64,000 nucleotides of DNA from Adiantum capillus-veneris (lineage: Eukaryota > Streptophyta > Polypodiopsida > Polypodiales > Pteridaceae), in the NCBI GenBank assembly GCA_014529385.2, contig CM043953.1, positions 116,155,049-116,219,048 of the forward strand, read 5' to 3'. Positions 35,201-46,047 of the stretch are shown piece after piece; the stretch's first letter is position 1, and every line of letters starts with the position of its first letter. The notes under the pieces are model-generated. The model was not told the origin of the DNA and did not search any database. It was given only the letters and a program-made list of their open reading frames with translations. A program made the position numbers and the translations under genes.

Positions 35201-37170
35201 GGCCAATCTAAGAGAGTACTAAGAGGCTTAACTGTGTTTAAAAGTAAATAGTGGTGGATCTAGATTGCAACCTTCCCAAGAATATTGATAATGGATTGTA
35301 ATAGATGTAAGTTGCAGCATCTCTTTAATGGATGTTGAAACAACATCAGTTGTGGATTTCAATAACTATCTTGCCTTACATTATATCTAGAATGGACAAG
35401 TAGTGCAACTAGACTACTCAATCTTCTCAATTGTGGTTTAAATTAACTAGGTGTGAATCTATATCCATTCTCTTATCCCACTTCACCACTCGCCAATGAC
35501 ATTCACAACACATTGGTACGTGTTGAATCTAAAATCCACTAATTGCCTCTTATGGATACACATTTTTAAAAGTGACGGCGCCTTCGATCTTGTCTTTGCA
35601 ACACTTCATCATGTTCTTTAAAATAAGCAAGTGGTCGATCTAATCTCTGATTTCTATCCTTATTTTGCATCTACACCATGGATGTTTCACAATAACATGT
35701 GGTGGATGTAGCCTCTACTCAATGGGCTCACAAATTTAACAAGTGTTAGGTTTAAACTCTATTCTTACCTTCATGGGTGTTTGGAATGGACACATGGTGG
35801 ATCAGCAAATGTTTTGTGTAAATATGTATATATAATGAGACAAAGGTGGGTCTAAACTCCATCCTTCTCTCATTGCACGACCCCACATTTAATGTCTAAA
35901 GTGAATGTATTTGTGAATCTCCACTCTAGCCTCTCTTCAATCCATGTGGGAAATGGTCAAGCCAATGGTGGATCTATGCTCTAGCCTCCCCCCTCCATGC
36001 ATGTTTAGAATAGACAAGTGGTGGATCTACGCTCTAGCCTCCCCTCCATGCATGTTTAGAATGGAGAAGTGGTGGATCTACGCTCCTTTACCACCTCCAT
36101 GCATGTTTATAATCGACAAGCAATGGATCTACACTCTAGCCTCCCCTCCATGACGGTTTAGATTGGACAAGTGGTGGATCTCCACTCTAGCCTCACCTCC
36201 AAGTTTCTGATAGATCTCCACTCTATCCTCCCTTCCATCCATCTTTAGAATGGATAGATAGTGGATCTACTCTTTAGCCTCCCCTCCATGCTTGTTTAGA
36301 ATGGACAAGTGGTGGATCTATGCTCTAGTCTCCCCTACATGCATGTTGTGAATGGACATGTGGTGGGTCTCCAATGACTTTTTAGATTGGACAAGTGGTG
36401 GATCTACTCTCTAGCCTCCCCTCCATGACTCTTTAGATTGGACATGTGGTGGGTCTACATGACTCTTTAGACTAGACAAGTCGTGGATCTACTCTCTAGC
36501 CTCCCCTTCATGACTCTTTAGATTGGACAAGTGGTAGATCTACACTCTATCCTCCCCTCCATTACTCTTTAGATTGGACAAGTGGTGGATCTACTGACTA
36601 ACCTCCCCTCCATGACTCTTTAGATTGGACAACTGGTGGATCTCCACTCTAGCCTCCCCTCCATTCACCTTTAGAATGGACAAGTGGTGGATCTACTCTC
36701 TAGCCTACCCTTTAAGACTCTTTACATTGGACAAGTGGTGTATCTATTCTTTAGCCTTCCCTCCATGACTCTTTAGATTGGACAAGTGGTGGATCTACTC
36801 TCTAGCCTCCCCTCCATGACTCTTTAGATTGGACAAGTGGTGGATCTACTCTCTAGCCTCCTCTCCATGACTCTTTAGATTGGACAAGTAGTGGATGTAC
36901 TGACTAACCTCCCCTCCATGACTCTTTAGATTGGACAACTGGTGGATCTCCACTCTAGCCTCCCCTCCAATTATCTTTAGAATGGAAAAGTGGTGAATCT
37001 ACTCTCTAGCCCCGCCCCCATGACACTTTAGACCAGACAAGTGGTGGATCTACTCATTAGTGTCCCCACCATGACGTTTTTTGTTGGATAGTGGTGGGTC
37101 TACTCTTTAGCCTCCCCTCCATGAATCTTTAGATTGGACAAGTGGTGGATCTACTCTCGAGCCTCCTAAA
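35200..37170 (-). repeat. Right minisatellite array, same core inverted
   Basis: About two dozen good copies (densest at 36000-37160), plus degenerate ones, of TAGATTGGACAAGTGGTGG followed by ATCTACTCTCTAGCCTCCCC and TCCATGACTCTT. The core is the reverse complement of the left array core, but the rest of the unit differs. Neighbouring units are sometimes nearly identical over 60 bp (36770-36960), which implies recent amplification. Confidence 0.9.
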
Positions 37171-37436
37171 GGGCCTTTGAGAATAGATAATTGGTAGATT
37201 TAAATCATACCTTCCTAGAAAATGAAATCTATAATGGATAGTGTTGCATTGAACATACAACCTCCTTATTTCACAATTAAAATAGAAAAGTGTTAAATCT
37301 AAGCTACACTACAACAAGGTGAATTTGTAGAGAAGATAGTGTTGAATATAAACACACACCTCTCTATTTTAATCTCCTCTTGTGTAGGTCTTCATTACAA
37401 AACTAAAAGTTACCATTTGCTACCTCCAATTGCAAG

Positions 37437-38078
37437 ATGGATTTTGAATCAGGGCAAAAGGTGTATATGATATTGAACAATGAATTTGCTGGTATAAGTT
37501 GTGTGGGTAGAACAGATCTAGACTCTACTTGTAGTAGTACCAAGATTGGCCACGGAAACGTTTCAGTCTTTGTGGAAGAGTGTATCAAGGATGTGGCTCT
37601 ACCTTTCCCTACAACGGGTAGTACACCTCTTCAAAATTTAGTGTGGACTCCCGTTCGTTGGCCCATGCTTTTGCTGAGAGATTTTACAAGAGGACTAAAT
37701 GAAATGTACAATGACATTACAGAAGATGATTATGTGGAGCCTATGATTGTAGATGCAAATCCAATAACATCTCCAAAATTTGAGTACTTGATTAGAGAAT
37801 CTTGGAAAAATAAGAGGGTGCTTCTAAAGGATGAGGCGGTTATGCATACTATTAATGAGGGGATCATCTTCTATGTGTTTTCATATGAGTGCGTCAACTT
37901 TCAAGAACTTGGAAATGACTATGTGGGTGTGGTTATTGAAAGAGAGAATTCCAATGTAGACACCATATCTGAGGTGGATAGCATCATTTTGGTTAAATGG
38001 CCCATTAAACAAGTAAAATTGTTAGATGGGAGCCCACTGCAACGTTATTCTCCCCTTGATCGATGGAATGCATGCTGA
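37437..38078 (+). pseudogene. DUF8039-like domain protein of second element
   Basis: The open frame of 213 codons starts MDFESGQKVYMIL. The stretch with VGRTDLDS, then HGNVSVFVEECI, then ALPFP and VWTPVRWP follows the pattern of the DUF8039 domain found in many plant CACTA-associated proteins (a G..V..P..VH/PLG core, a V.V......LP.P block, and a final WP). The function is unknown. It directly follows the right minisatellite array. The next frame starts after TGA 38076-38078, so the C-terminal half may belong to the same original protein. Confidence 0.5.
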
Positions 38079-38149
38079 GGATGGACATGGTGCAAATAAG
38101 GGTAGTGAAATGTATACAACTAATGAGGTCAATGTTTCTTGATCAGCTA

Positions 38150-38824
38150 CAAATAGACGCTACACCTTTGTAAACAGGGTTCCAAAGGAGATGCCACAAC
38201 CCATTTCCAACCTTTATGTGTCACTTGAATCAATTCAAAGGGTTTCATGCATTGATTGTTGTGCAAGAAAATGTTGTCAACATGCAAATCATCATATGCT
38301 AATGAAATTGAGAGAAGATTTTTGGGGACAATCTCAAAAGGCACACACAAATTATATCTATGATGTATTTTCTATATGTTGTGAGTGCCATGAATCAAAC
38401 AAGAAGATGCACTACCAATTTTGACTAAATGGAGTGTCTATTTGTTGCAAAGCATGGTACGAGATGCATGGAATACCAAAGACATCCTTCTATCGCTACA
38501 AGGAAAATTTCGAGCTGGGTGTTTGTGAATATGTGCATGGAAACACGTGCACATTAAGAAGAGGCCTTGAGCATGCTAGTTTGGCAAGAGCCTTACTAAA
38601 TGAATTTGTGGATAGCAATTCAGAGCGTATGCCACACAAAAATAGAACATTGCTAGATGGTTCAAGGGAAACTCAATTGGTTATCCCAACAACCTATAAA
38701 CAGGTAGACATTTTCAGTGAAATCAACACAACACTCAATCAAATGGGATGTGACAGGAAGTTGTCCAAGTCTTCTTTTGGTAGCATTTGGAATAAAGAGT
38801 ACCTACCCACATGTTTCACTAACA
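38150..38824 (+). pseudogene. Cys-rich and helical N-terminal region of DDE transposase
   Basis: Two open pieces (38191-38424 and 38434-38832) share a frame and are separated by one TGA at about 38422. The first has CIDCCARKCC, then helices and CCECHESNKK. The second has VSICCKAWYEMHGIPKTSFYR, a helix-turn-helix-like block, and then a helical region to NKEYLP. This arrangement, Cys-rich then a 'CxxAWxxxxGI' helix-turn-helix block, usually precedes the DUF7869-type catalytic domain in plant and algal elements. The frame breaks near 38825. Confidence 0.5.
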
Positions 38825-38849
38825 AAGACTAGTGAGTTCTCCAAGTGCA

Positions 38850-40209
38850 ATTTATGTAGCTCAATCAAGGCAAGGCTAGAAGCTAAACCTAGTCTACAAT
38901 AAAGAGCAAAGATTCTTTAGGAAAGAGAAGTCCACATGGCACAACAAAAGAGTTGTAGAAGCTTGTACTATGCATGGCGTACAATGTCAGAAACTCGACC
39001 ACAAAAATATATATGCATCATTCATGACAAGATGGATCAAAAGAAGACAACCATACCTCGACTTTGCATCACACCCAAGGGTGTGGATTCGGGTTATAAT
39101 TTGCAAGTGGCATTGATTGGAATGATCACACATGGGCATGCAGAAGGTCACTATGGGCACTTTGTGTTAAATGGTTTGTGGCCAGCTGATCCCAATCTGA
39201 CAATCGGCTCAATATCAAATTGTTTACGTAATTTAGAGAGGAATGATAGGCATCCTCTTGGTGATCTGGTGACAAATGGGCTTCCACGAAGCAATGTTCA
39301 ACTTCTACATGCATTAAACTCAAGGGATGCTTTGGACTACCGCAACATGAGTGATGGAAAAGAGCCAATTGTTGAAGCACCACCAAATGCTAGACAAAGT
39401 GCACCTGAATTGTTTTGCAAGCTACTAGAGAACTTGTTACTTCAATTGGATAATTTTGTGGGGGAGAATAAAAATCGGTATCTATTTGCATACTTGTCAT
39501 TGCTTGTTGCAATGGGTGTTTTAAAAACCATCCAATTGGGGTTTCCAATGGTGGGACATACACGTGAGGACATAGATGCAATGTTCAGTAGGTTTTCTAA
39601 AAAATTGAGAATTGCACAAACGTATACTTTACCACATTTGATACATTTAGAACTAGCTCAACTTCTTCCCCAGCTCCCTTCTTGCTTACTGACATCTCGG
39701 ATTTCAAAAAGTATTGTGATGGCTACATCTGTGATGGGCAAGACATACTTGTAGGTCACTGCAAACCACTTCAATTTAGATTCTTCATGCAAGATGAGAC
39801 ACCGGTAATGCAACTCAAGGCCCATGTTGGTGTCCCTAATTGCAATGGAAGTATCCATCTTTGGAAGAAGGATGTTGAAGGTAAGCCAATGTTACCACAA
39901 GGAGATCCACCTATTGTACCAATGGCACAATTTGTGAAGGCACATGAGGAAGTAATACTAGGGTTGAAAAATTACATACGATTTTGGCAAAATCTAGGGA
40001 GTGGATCAAATGTTCCAAGCTATTATAGGCATGTGATAAATTATTGGGAGAAGATGATTGAAGAGCTTGGGAAACCAATCATATTAGAGGTAAGATTGCA
40101 TAGTAATTTCTGGCCAAGGTCTCAAGAATCTCATCAACTAGAGGTTTCAATGGCTATGCAACAAGAGGTAGAAAGCTTCATAGACTTTGAAGAATACAAC
40201 AATCATTAA
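38850..40209 (+). pseudogene. DUF7869-like DDE transposase core
   Basis: Key blocks are a Cys pair (CNLCSS), IHDKMDQKKT (candidate first Asp), HGHAEGHYGHF, LLQLDNFVGENKNRYL (the D/N-ENKN hallmark; second Asp), and GFPMVGHTREDIDAMFSRF (the VGHTxEDID hallmark). These are the conserved motifs of DUF7869-type RNase H-fold proteins, which I take as transposases. Two stops near 38900 and a frameshift near 39700 break it, and it continues in a second frame to 40209. The usual family length is several hundred residues, consistent with this span. Confidence 0.7.
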
Positions 40210-40251
40210 TGTGGACCTCAATGAGATAGACCCAGGGAAGAGTTTAGCCCT

Positions 40252-40659
40252 ATGGTAGATGTTCACGAAGAGGACTTTGTCATGCTCCTCCCAAGTGACA
40301 CAAACATATATCCAGTTTGGCTTGCACTGACTAGATCTAAAATTGATAATGAGCCTACATCACCAAACTATAGAAAGATTGTGATTCAATATTGGGCACC
40401 TTGTGCAAGAAAGAGTGGCATGACAGATGTGCAAGCTTATGCTAATTGTTGGAAAGGATTTTGGACCATCAATTATAAAGATCCAGAGGTGTGGGACGAT
40501 GTAGATGCAATTGTTTGGTCTTGGAAATCAAATAAGGAAGGACCATATACTAGAATTAAGATTCCAGAAAGGCATGCTCTAAAAGCAAAAGCAAGCCTTG
40601 ATTGTGCCTATAGAACTCAATTGGATAAGAGCCTTCATGGTGCCTCAACTGAGGTGTAG
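40252..40659 (+). pseudogene. C-terminal domain of the DUF7869-like protein
   Basis: It is in phase with the frame ending at 40209, separated only by TAA and TGA codons. IYPVWLALTRSKIDN followed by IQYWAPCARKSG resembles the small beta-rich 'W-x-V-x-Y-P' module often found after plant transposase cores. The frame ends with TAG at 40657-40659. I infer it is the C-terminus of the same decayed protein. Confidence 0.45.
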
Positions 40660-40866
40660 ACCTATATCCCATTTCTCTTGTACGATTTGAGACATTCTCA
40701 TGTTTGAATCATATCAAAGAGACTCAATTTCTTTTGGCTTCTTGATATTTAAATTTTCTTTGTACTAATGAATGTTCAATGGATCACCGTTACAACATCT
40801 TGATGTTGATGGTTACATTGTTCATTTAATGAAAGCTTTTATAGTGTTGAATTGGATTATGCAAAT

Positions 40867-41025
40867 GGTGTGTATCAACACCACACTCATAGTACGTAAA
40901 GCTGGTGTTTATCAACACCACGCTCATACGTAAAGTTGGTGTTTATCAACACCACACTCATACTCAAAGTTGGTGTTTATCAACACCACATCCATAGTAC
41001 ATAAAAATGGTGTTTATGAACACTA
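40867..41025. repeat. Tandem TGGTGTTTATCAACACCA hairpin units
   Basis: Four units and a degenerate fifth, 40-50 bp apart, each with 7-bp arms TGGTGTT/AACACCA around a four-base loop. Related hairpins recur at 49.2-49.35 kb on the far side of the palindrome-rich region. Confidence 0.8.
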
Positions 41026-43062
41026 CCATCCTACATGATTATCACTCTACTTTTCAAAAACACGTATACACAAAACTAGTATTCATGAATTGTGACAACA
41101 ACTAATAGAGTCAAAGTAAAAAATTAAAGTACTTATATAATTTCCATTTATTGTAAAGCATTATTCTAGATAATCCAACAAGTGAGCCATTTGAGAACTG
41201 TATCTAGCTCAAAATTGACAACCCTAATTCAACATTTTTAGATAGTCCTACATATATTTGATAATCATTTTTTGCCTCTTTTTCCCAAATTAGTTACATA
41301 ATTCCCATATCTCATGAAACCACTCAATTTCAATTTTCCCATAATGCAAGATTCTAATACCTAATATGGTGTTTTTATGCTATAGCTTAACTAAGAGGCT
41401 TAGACTTTTTCCAAAGTTGTCAAAAAAGAGATCCAAAGTGTCTTGCTAGGGATCTTATGGTCATAAGGTGATAAATGTAGACCACACTTTGTAAGTAGCT
41501 TGTAGAAAAACAAAAAAAAATTATGGCCTTAGGATCATAGGGATCACACACCACAAAAAGCAAGGTGAAAATCCATTGGATCTTGTTTGTAGTACATAAA
41601 GCAATATGACCACCCTATGTCCTTAAGGTCCATAGGGTTCCTTGTAAAGATAAAATAGCACCCTATGGCCTTAGGGCCATAGGGATCCTTGATAACATTA
41701 AGTTCAAATATTCTTCTATGGTGCTAGTACATAGGTAAAAAGGAGATGAGCATATGGTCCGTAACTTCAAAATAAAGTACCTTATGGTCATAGAATCTCT
41801 ACATAGCACCTAAGCAACCTTATGAACACCTAATGGCCTAAGGGCCATTCGGTGTACTTTGTAGGTAGTACATAATGCTCTTGTAGGCCAGTTTGGTGAC
41901 CATAGGCTGCTAATACAAATGTGCAATATAATGATCCTATGGTTCAATGGCTGAAAATAGAACACCTTTTGGACATGAGGTACACGTATGTAGTACATAG
42001 TACTAGCAAAGAGAGGACCGTACGGTCCTAGGACCTAAGGGTGGCTTTCTAGAGGTGCAAAATATGAGTCAATAGTTTTTTGGTATAAATTTGAGCATCG
42101 TATGGTCATAAAGCTTTTAGTTATAAGGAGATAATTGTGGACCATGCTTTGTAAATAGCTTGTAGAAAAACATATAGCAAATTATGGCCTCATGATCATA
42201 GGGGTCATACACCACAAAAACCAAGTGGAAATCCCTAAGCTCTTGTTTGCAGTACATAAAGTAACATGACCACCCTATTGCCTTGGGGCCATAGGGTTCC
42301 TTGTAAACATAAATAGCACCGTGTGGCCTTAGAACCATAAGGGTCCTTGTCAACATAAAGATCCTCCATGGCCCTATGATGTTAGTACAAAGAAGCTCTA
42401 TATAATACATAGGATACCTTATTTACACTTAATAGCTTAAGAGCCATTAGTTGATTATGTAGGTAGTACATAATGCTCTTTTATGCCAATTTGATGGCCA
42501 TAAGAATTGTATTGAGCATAGAAAGAAATTTGTGGCCCTAGGGTCATATGTGCCAATACAAATGTGTAATTTAATGATCATATGGTCCCAATGACCCAAA
42601 ATTCGGAACACCTCATGGATGTGAGATACATGTATGTAGTACAAACTACTCTCATAGATCCATAGAATTTTTCACTAACAAAGAGAGGTTGGTATGGCAC
42701 TAGGACTAGAGATACCTCCATAGAGGTGCAAAAATATAAGTCTATAGTCCTTAGGTATGAAATGGAGCTCCTTATGTTCATAAAACTATAAACTGTCAAT
42801 ATAGGGAGCACCATATGATTCTAGGGCCATAAGGATCCTCACCAACATATAGAACACCCTATGGCCCTAGGGCCATGGGGTGATAGTATAGAGCAATTAA
42901 GCATAGGGTGGTAGCATATAGTCCATAAGGCATTGTAATTTAATTCTCATGTGTATATGTCATTTGGATTCTCAATATATTTTCTAAGTGAATGATTATA
43001 TAAATCCATCACAATTACACGTATTTTCAAAGCTAAAAGTAGGTGTTGTTTAAATTTGCAGG

Positions 43063-43250
43063 TCGTCAACAAGATATTGCAATTGAGGATGTTTCATGTG
43101 AGGTCATTGGTATACAAAAGATGTTCAAGCTATTGAGCCTATTGAAAAAGAGCCTCTCAATCCTTATTTAAACCAAACTGTTTATAAAGATGATGACAAA
43201 GAGATCGAATTTTTTGAAGGGCAACCAACGATAATTCTCCCATGATATCG
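43063..43250 (+). pseudogene. Truncated duplicate of the HAD gene first exon
   Basis: After a TTTGCAG acceptor the sequence parallels the exon at 44789 (GTCAACAAGATATTGC-like start, same order of blocks, and similar intron DNA upstream). Small indels break the frame within 20 codons, and the copy ends before the HAD domain. It marks a tandem duplication of about 1.7 kb. Confidence 0.7.
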
Positions 43251-44769
43251 AGATTGTTGTTTCTCTTTGATTTTGTAATATTGAACAACAATATTGGTTT
43301 TTGCAAAAAAATATTTATGCACGCTTGTGAGTTTTAATGTTTTCAAATTAGATGAATTAAATTTAAGTATGTAAATATCATGTCATGGGCATATGGTGGC
43401 AAAGTGTACCCATTATCTATGTGATCATAAGCATGTACTTGTGAGCTAGAGTATTTTCAAAATAAATGAATTCAATTTAAGTATTTAATTAATACACAGA
43501 CATAAGGTTACAAAGGTCATCCTTTAGCTTTGTGTTCAAATTAATGATGTCTGATGTAAAACTTTAAAGCTATGTGGTTATTGATATATTATGTAATGCT
43601 TTTAAGCTATGTGATATTATGATGTTTATTGTCACACATACTACATTGTACCTCCTAAGTCTAGGGGTCATGTCAAAGCATCCTATGATCTTAGGGTCAT
43701 TGAGTTTTCATTGTTGAAGACAATTTCATGGTTGTAACATCAAATCATTCTTTGTAGACATGCAACCTTATGTCCCTAAGGTCATAGGGTGGCTATTGTA
43801 TGTATCCTCTAAGATATTTATAAAAAATCCATGACTAGTGACCTCATGGCCAATGGTGCTAGTTGTAGGCCACACTTTGTAATTAGTAGCTTGTAGAAGA
43901 GCATATAACAAATTATGGTCTTAGGATCACAAAGTTCATACACCATTAAAACCAAGATAAAATCCATCCGCCCTTGTATATGTAATAGTAAAGCAACATG
44001 ACCACCCTATGGCCTTAGGACCATAGGGTTCCTTGTTAGCATAAATAGCACCCTATAGCCTTAGGGACATAGGCTATCTTGTAATTAAAAGATGACCCCA
44101 TGGCCCTAATGTGCTAGTACATAGGTGAAAACAAGATGAATCTATTGTCCTTAGCTTTAAAAGAGAGTACCTTATGAGATCATTGAAGCTCTACATAAGT
44201 ACCTTAAAACCCATATGTACACCTAATTCCATAAGTTCCACTATGTGTACTATATAGGTAGTACGTAATGCTCTCATCGGCCACATTGGTGATCATAGGT
44301 TTCTTGCTTAGCAAAGAAAGCACCTTGTGGTCCTAGGGCCATAGGGTGCCAATAAAGATGTGCAATATAATGATCCAATGGTCCCAATGACTCAAAATAG
44401 AGCTCCTTATGGACAAATGGCATAAGGTTCCTCAATAACATATGGTTCCACACTAAATAGAGAGAACCGCATGGCCATTGGAATAGAGGATGTCATTATA
44501 GAGGTGCAAAAAGATGAGCCTATAGTCCTTATGTATACACAACACTTTATGGTCATATAGCTATAAAAGTTTCATTAAGAAGGCACCCTGTGGCCCTAGG
44601 GCTATAGAGTGTTAGTATAGAGCCATTAAATGAACATATCATGTAGTATGTACAACATTGCAATATAATTATGAGATATTTATTATGTAGTTTGGATACT
44701 CAGTGTTCTTTTTAAGCATGTGACTACAAAAATCCATCAAGGTCGTAGGTATTTTCAAAGCTAAAAGAG

Positions 44770-46047
44770 GTGTTGTTTAAACTTGCAGTTCTTCAACAAG
44801 ACATTACAGTTGACAATGTCTCTTGTGAGGTCATTGATACAATTGAGCTTATTGAGGAAGATTCTATCAATCCTCATTTGAACCAACAAGCTTGTAAAGA
44901 AGATGACAAAGGAATACAAGTTTCTGAAGGTCAACAATTGCAATTGTTGGAGAGAAATTCCAGTGATGCAATGGAAGTAGATGATGATGCAAGCTCTAGA
45001 ACATATAGAAGAACAAAAGAAGACTCTGTGAAGAACATTTTAGTAGCTCAAGACCTGAGCACTAGAGTGCATGGTGATCCAAATCCTTCATCCAATGATG
45101 GACCAATGTTAACTATAATATTGAACTTGTGTGGATTGATTTTAAGGCATTGTTGGCAAAATTCCAATAAAATGAAGAGCTTGAAGTTTGAACATGAGTT
45201 TATTGTTTTGCTGCTAGGATACATTGAGTTTTTAAAGAGTCTCCTAAGCATCTCCAATGTTGGCATATGGTCAGCAGCAGCAGCTAATGATACACAAGTT
45301 ATGCAAATCATCAAGATTTTAGAGAAGGAAGCTAGAGAACAATTTCCATTCTTTAGATTTAGGGGCAAAGCACATTGTCAGCAATGTGTAGAGTCAAGAA
45401 TCATGCGCCCTGGTAATCCTGGAATAGAGGCAGTTTTCAAACCTTTAGCTATTGCATCAACAAAATTTGGGATTGATTTAAAAAGAATGCTTCTTATAGA
45501 TGATGCACCATTAAAATGATGCATTAATCTTGCACTTAATTGTATATTTCCACCATCATTTAACATTGATGAGGAGGATAATATTCTACTTGGGGAGCTA
45601 CTACCATATACGGAAGCTCTTCATCATGTCAACGACATTCATACAATTACATGATCTTCTTTGTATGGACAAGCACCCATAGTGCAAGGTCATCAGCTTT
45701 ACAATCATGTACAAAAGGTTGTTACAGAGTGGGAGGAGCGTGATTTGGTTTGTCTCCAAAAAACATACTCTACAAGCAGGCTACCAGAAGATCCTTGTGT
45801 TCTTGATGATGAGAATGGTGCCTCATCTAGCACAACTAGAATGTCCACAAGAAGTCAAGATAAGAAAAAGCTTACACTCGATCGAGAAAAAATGAGGATA
45901 TTGAAGAATATCAAATCTATATCAGCCTTGAAAGGAGTTGAATTAATTATGCTTGCTCAAAAGTTGGGATACAAGGAACCTGTGATCAAAGCACATGAAG
46001 CCAAGAATTATATAAAACAGCTCAAAAGTCAATATTGTATTAAATAG
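44770..46047 (+). pseudogene. Second FCP1/NIF-type HAD phosphatase gene
   Basis: The true exon probably starts after the acceptor at 44788 (CTTGCAG). An acidic linker of about 100 residues leads to the HAD domain: IILNLCGLILRH at motif I (the nucleophile Asp is Asn), VGIWSAAA at motif II, and MLLIDDAPLK at motif IV, then CINLALNCIFPPSF and LLPYTEALHHV, which matches the family C-terminus. Two in-frame TGA codons (45517 and about 45652) interrupt a frame that otherwise runs to 46047 through a basic tail. The linker-plus-HAD order is the same as in gene C. Motif I loss suggests it was already inactive or binding-only. Confidence 0.72.

Noticed and set aside
31250-37170. Possible CRISPR array
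   Set aside because: Units are degenerate, spacers are repeated rather than unique, no cas genes are present and the context is eukaryotic.
37307-37319. CACTACAACAAGG as a CACTA terminus for the second element
   Set aside because: No matching inverted end (CCTTGTTGTAGTG) was found downstream and no subterminal repeat of CACTA type lies beside it; it remains possible but unsupported.
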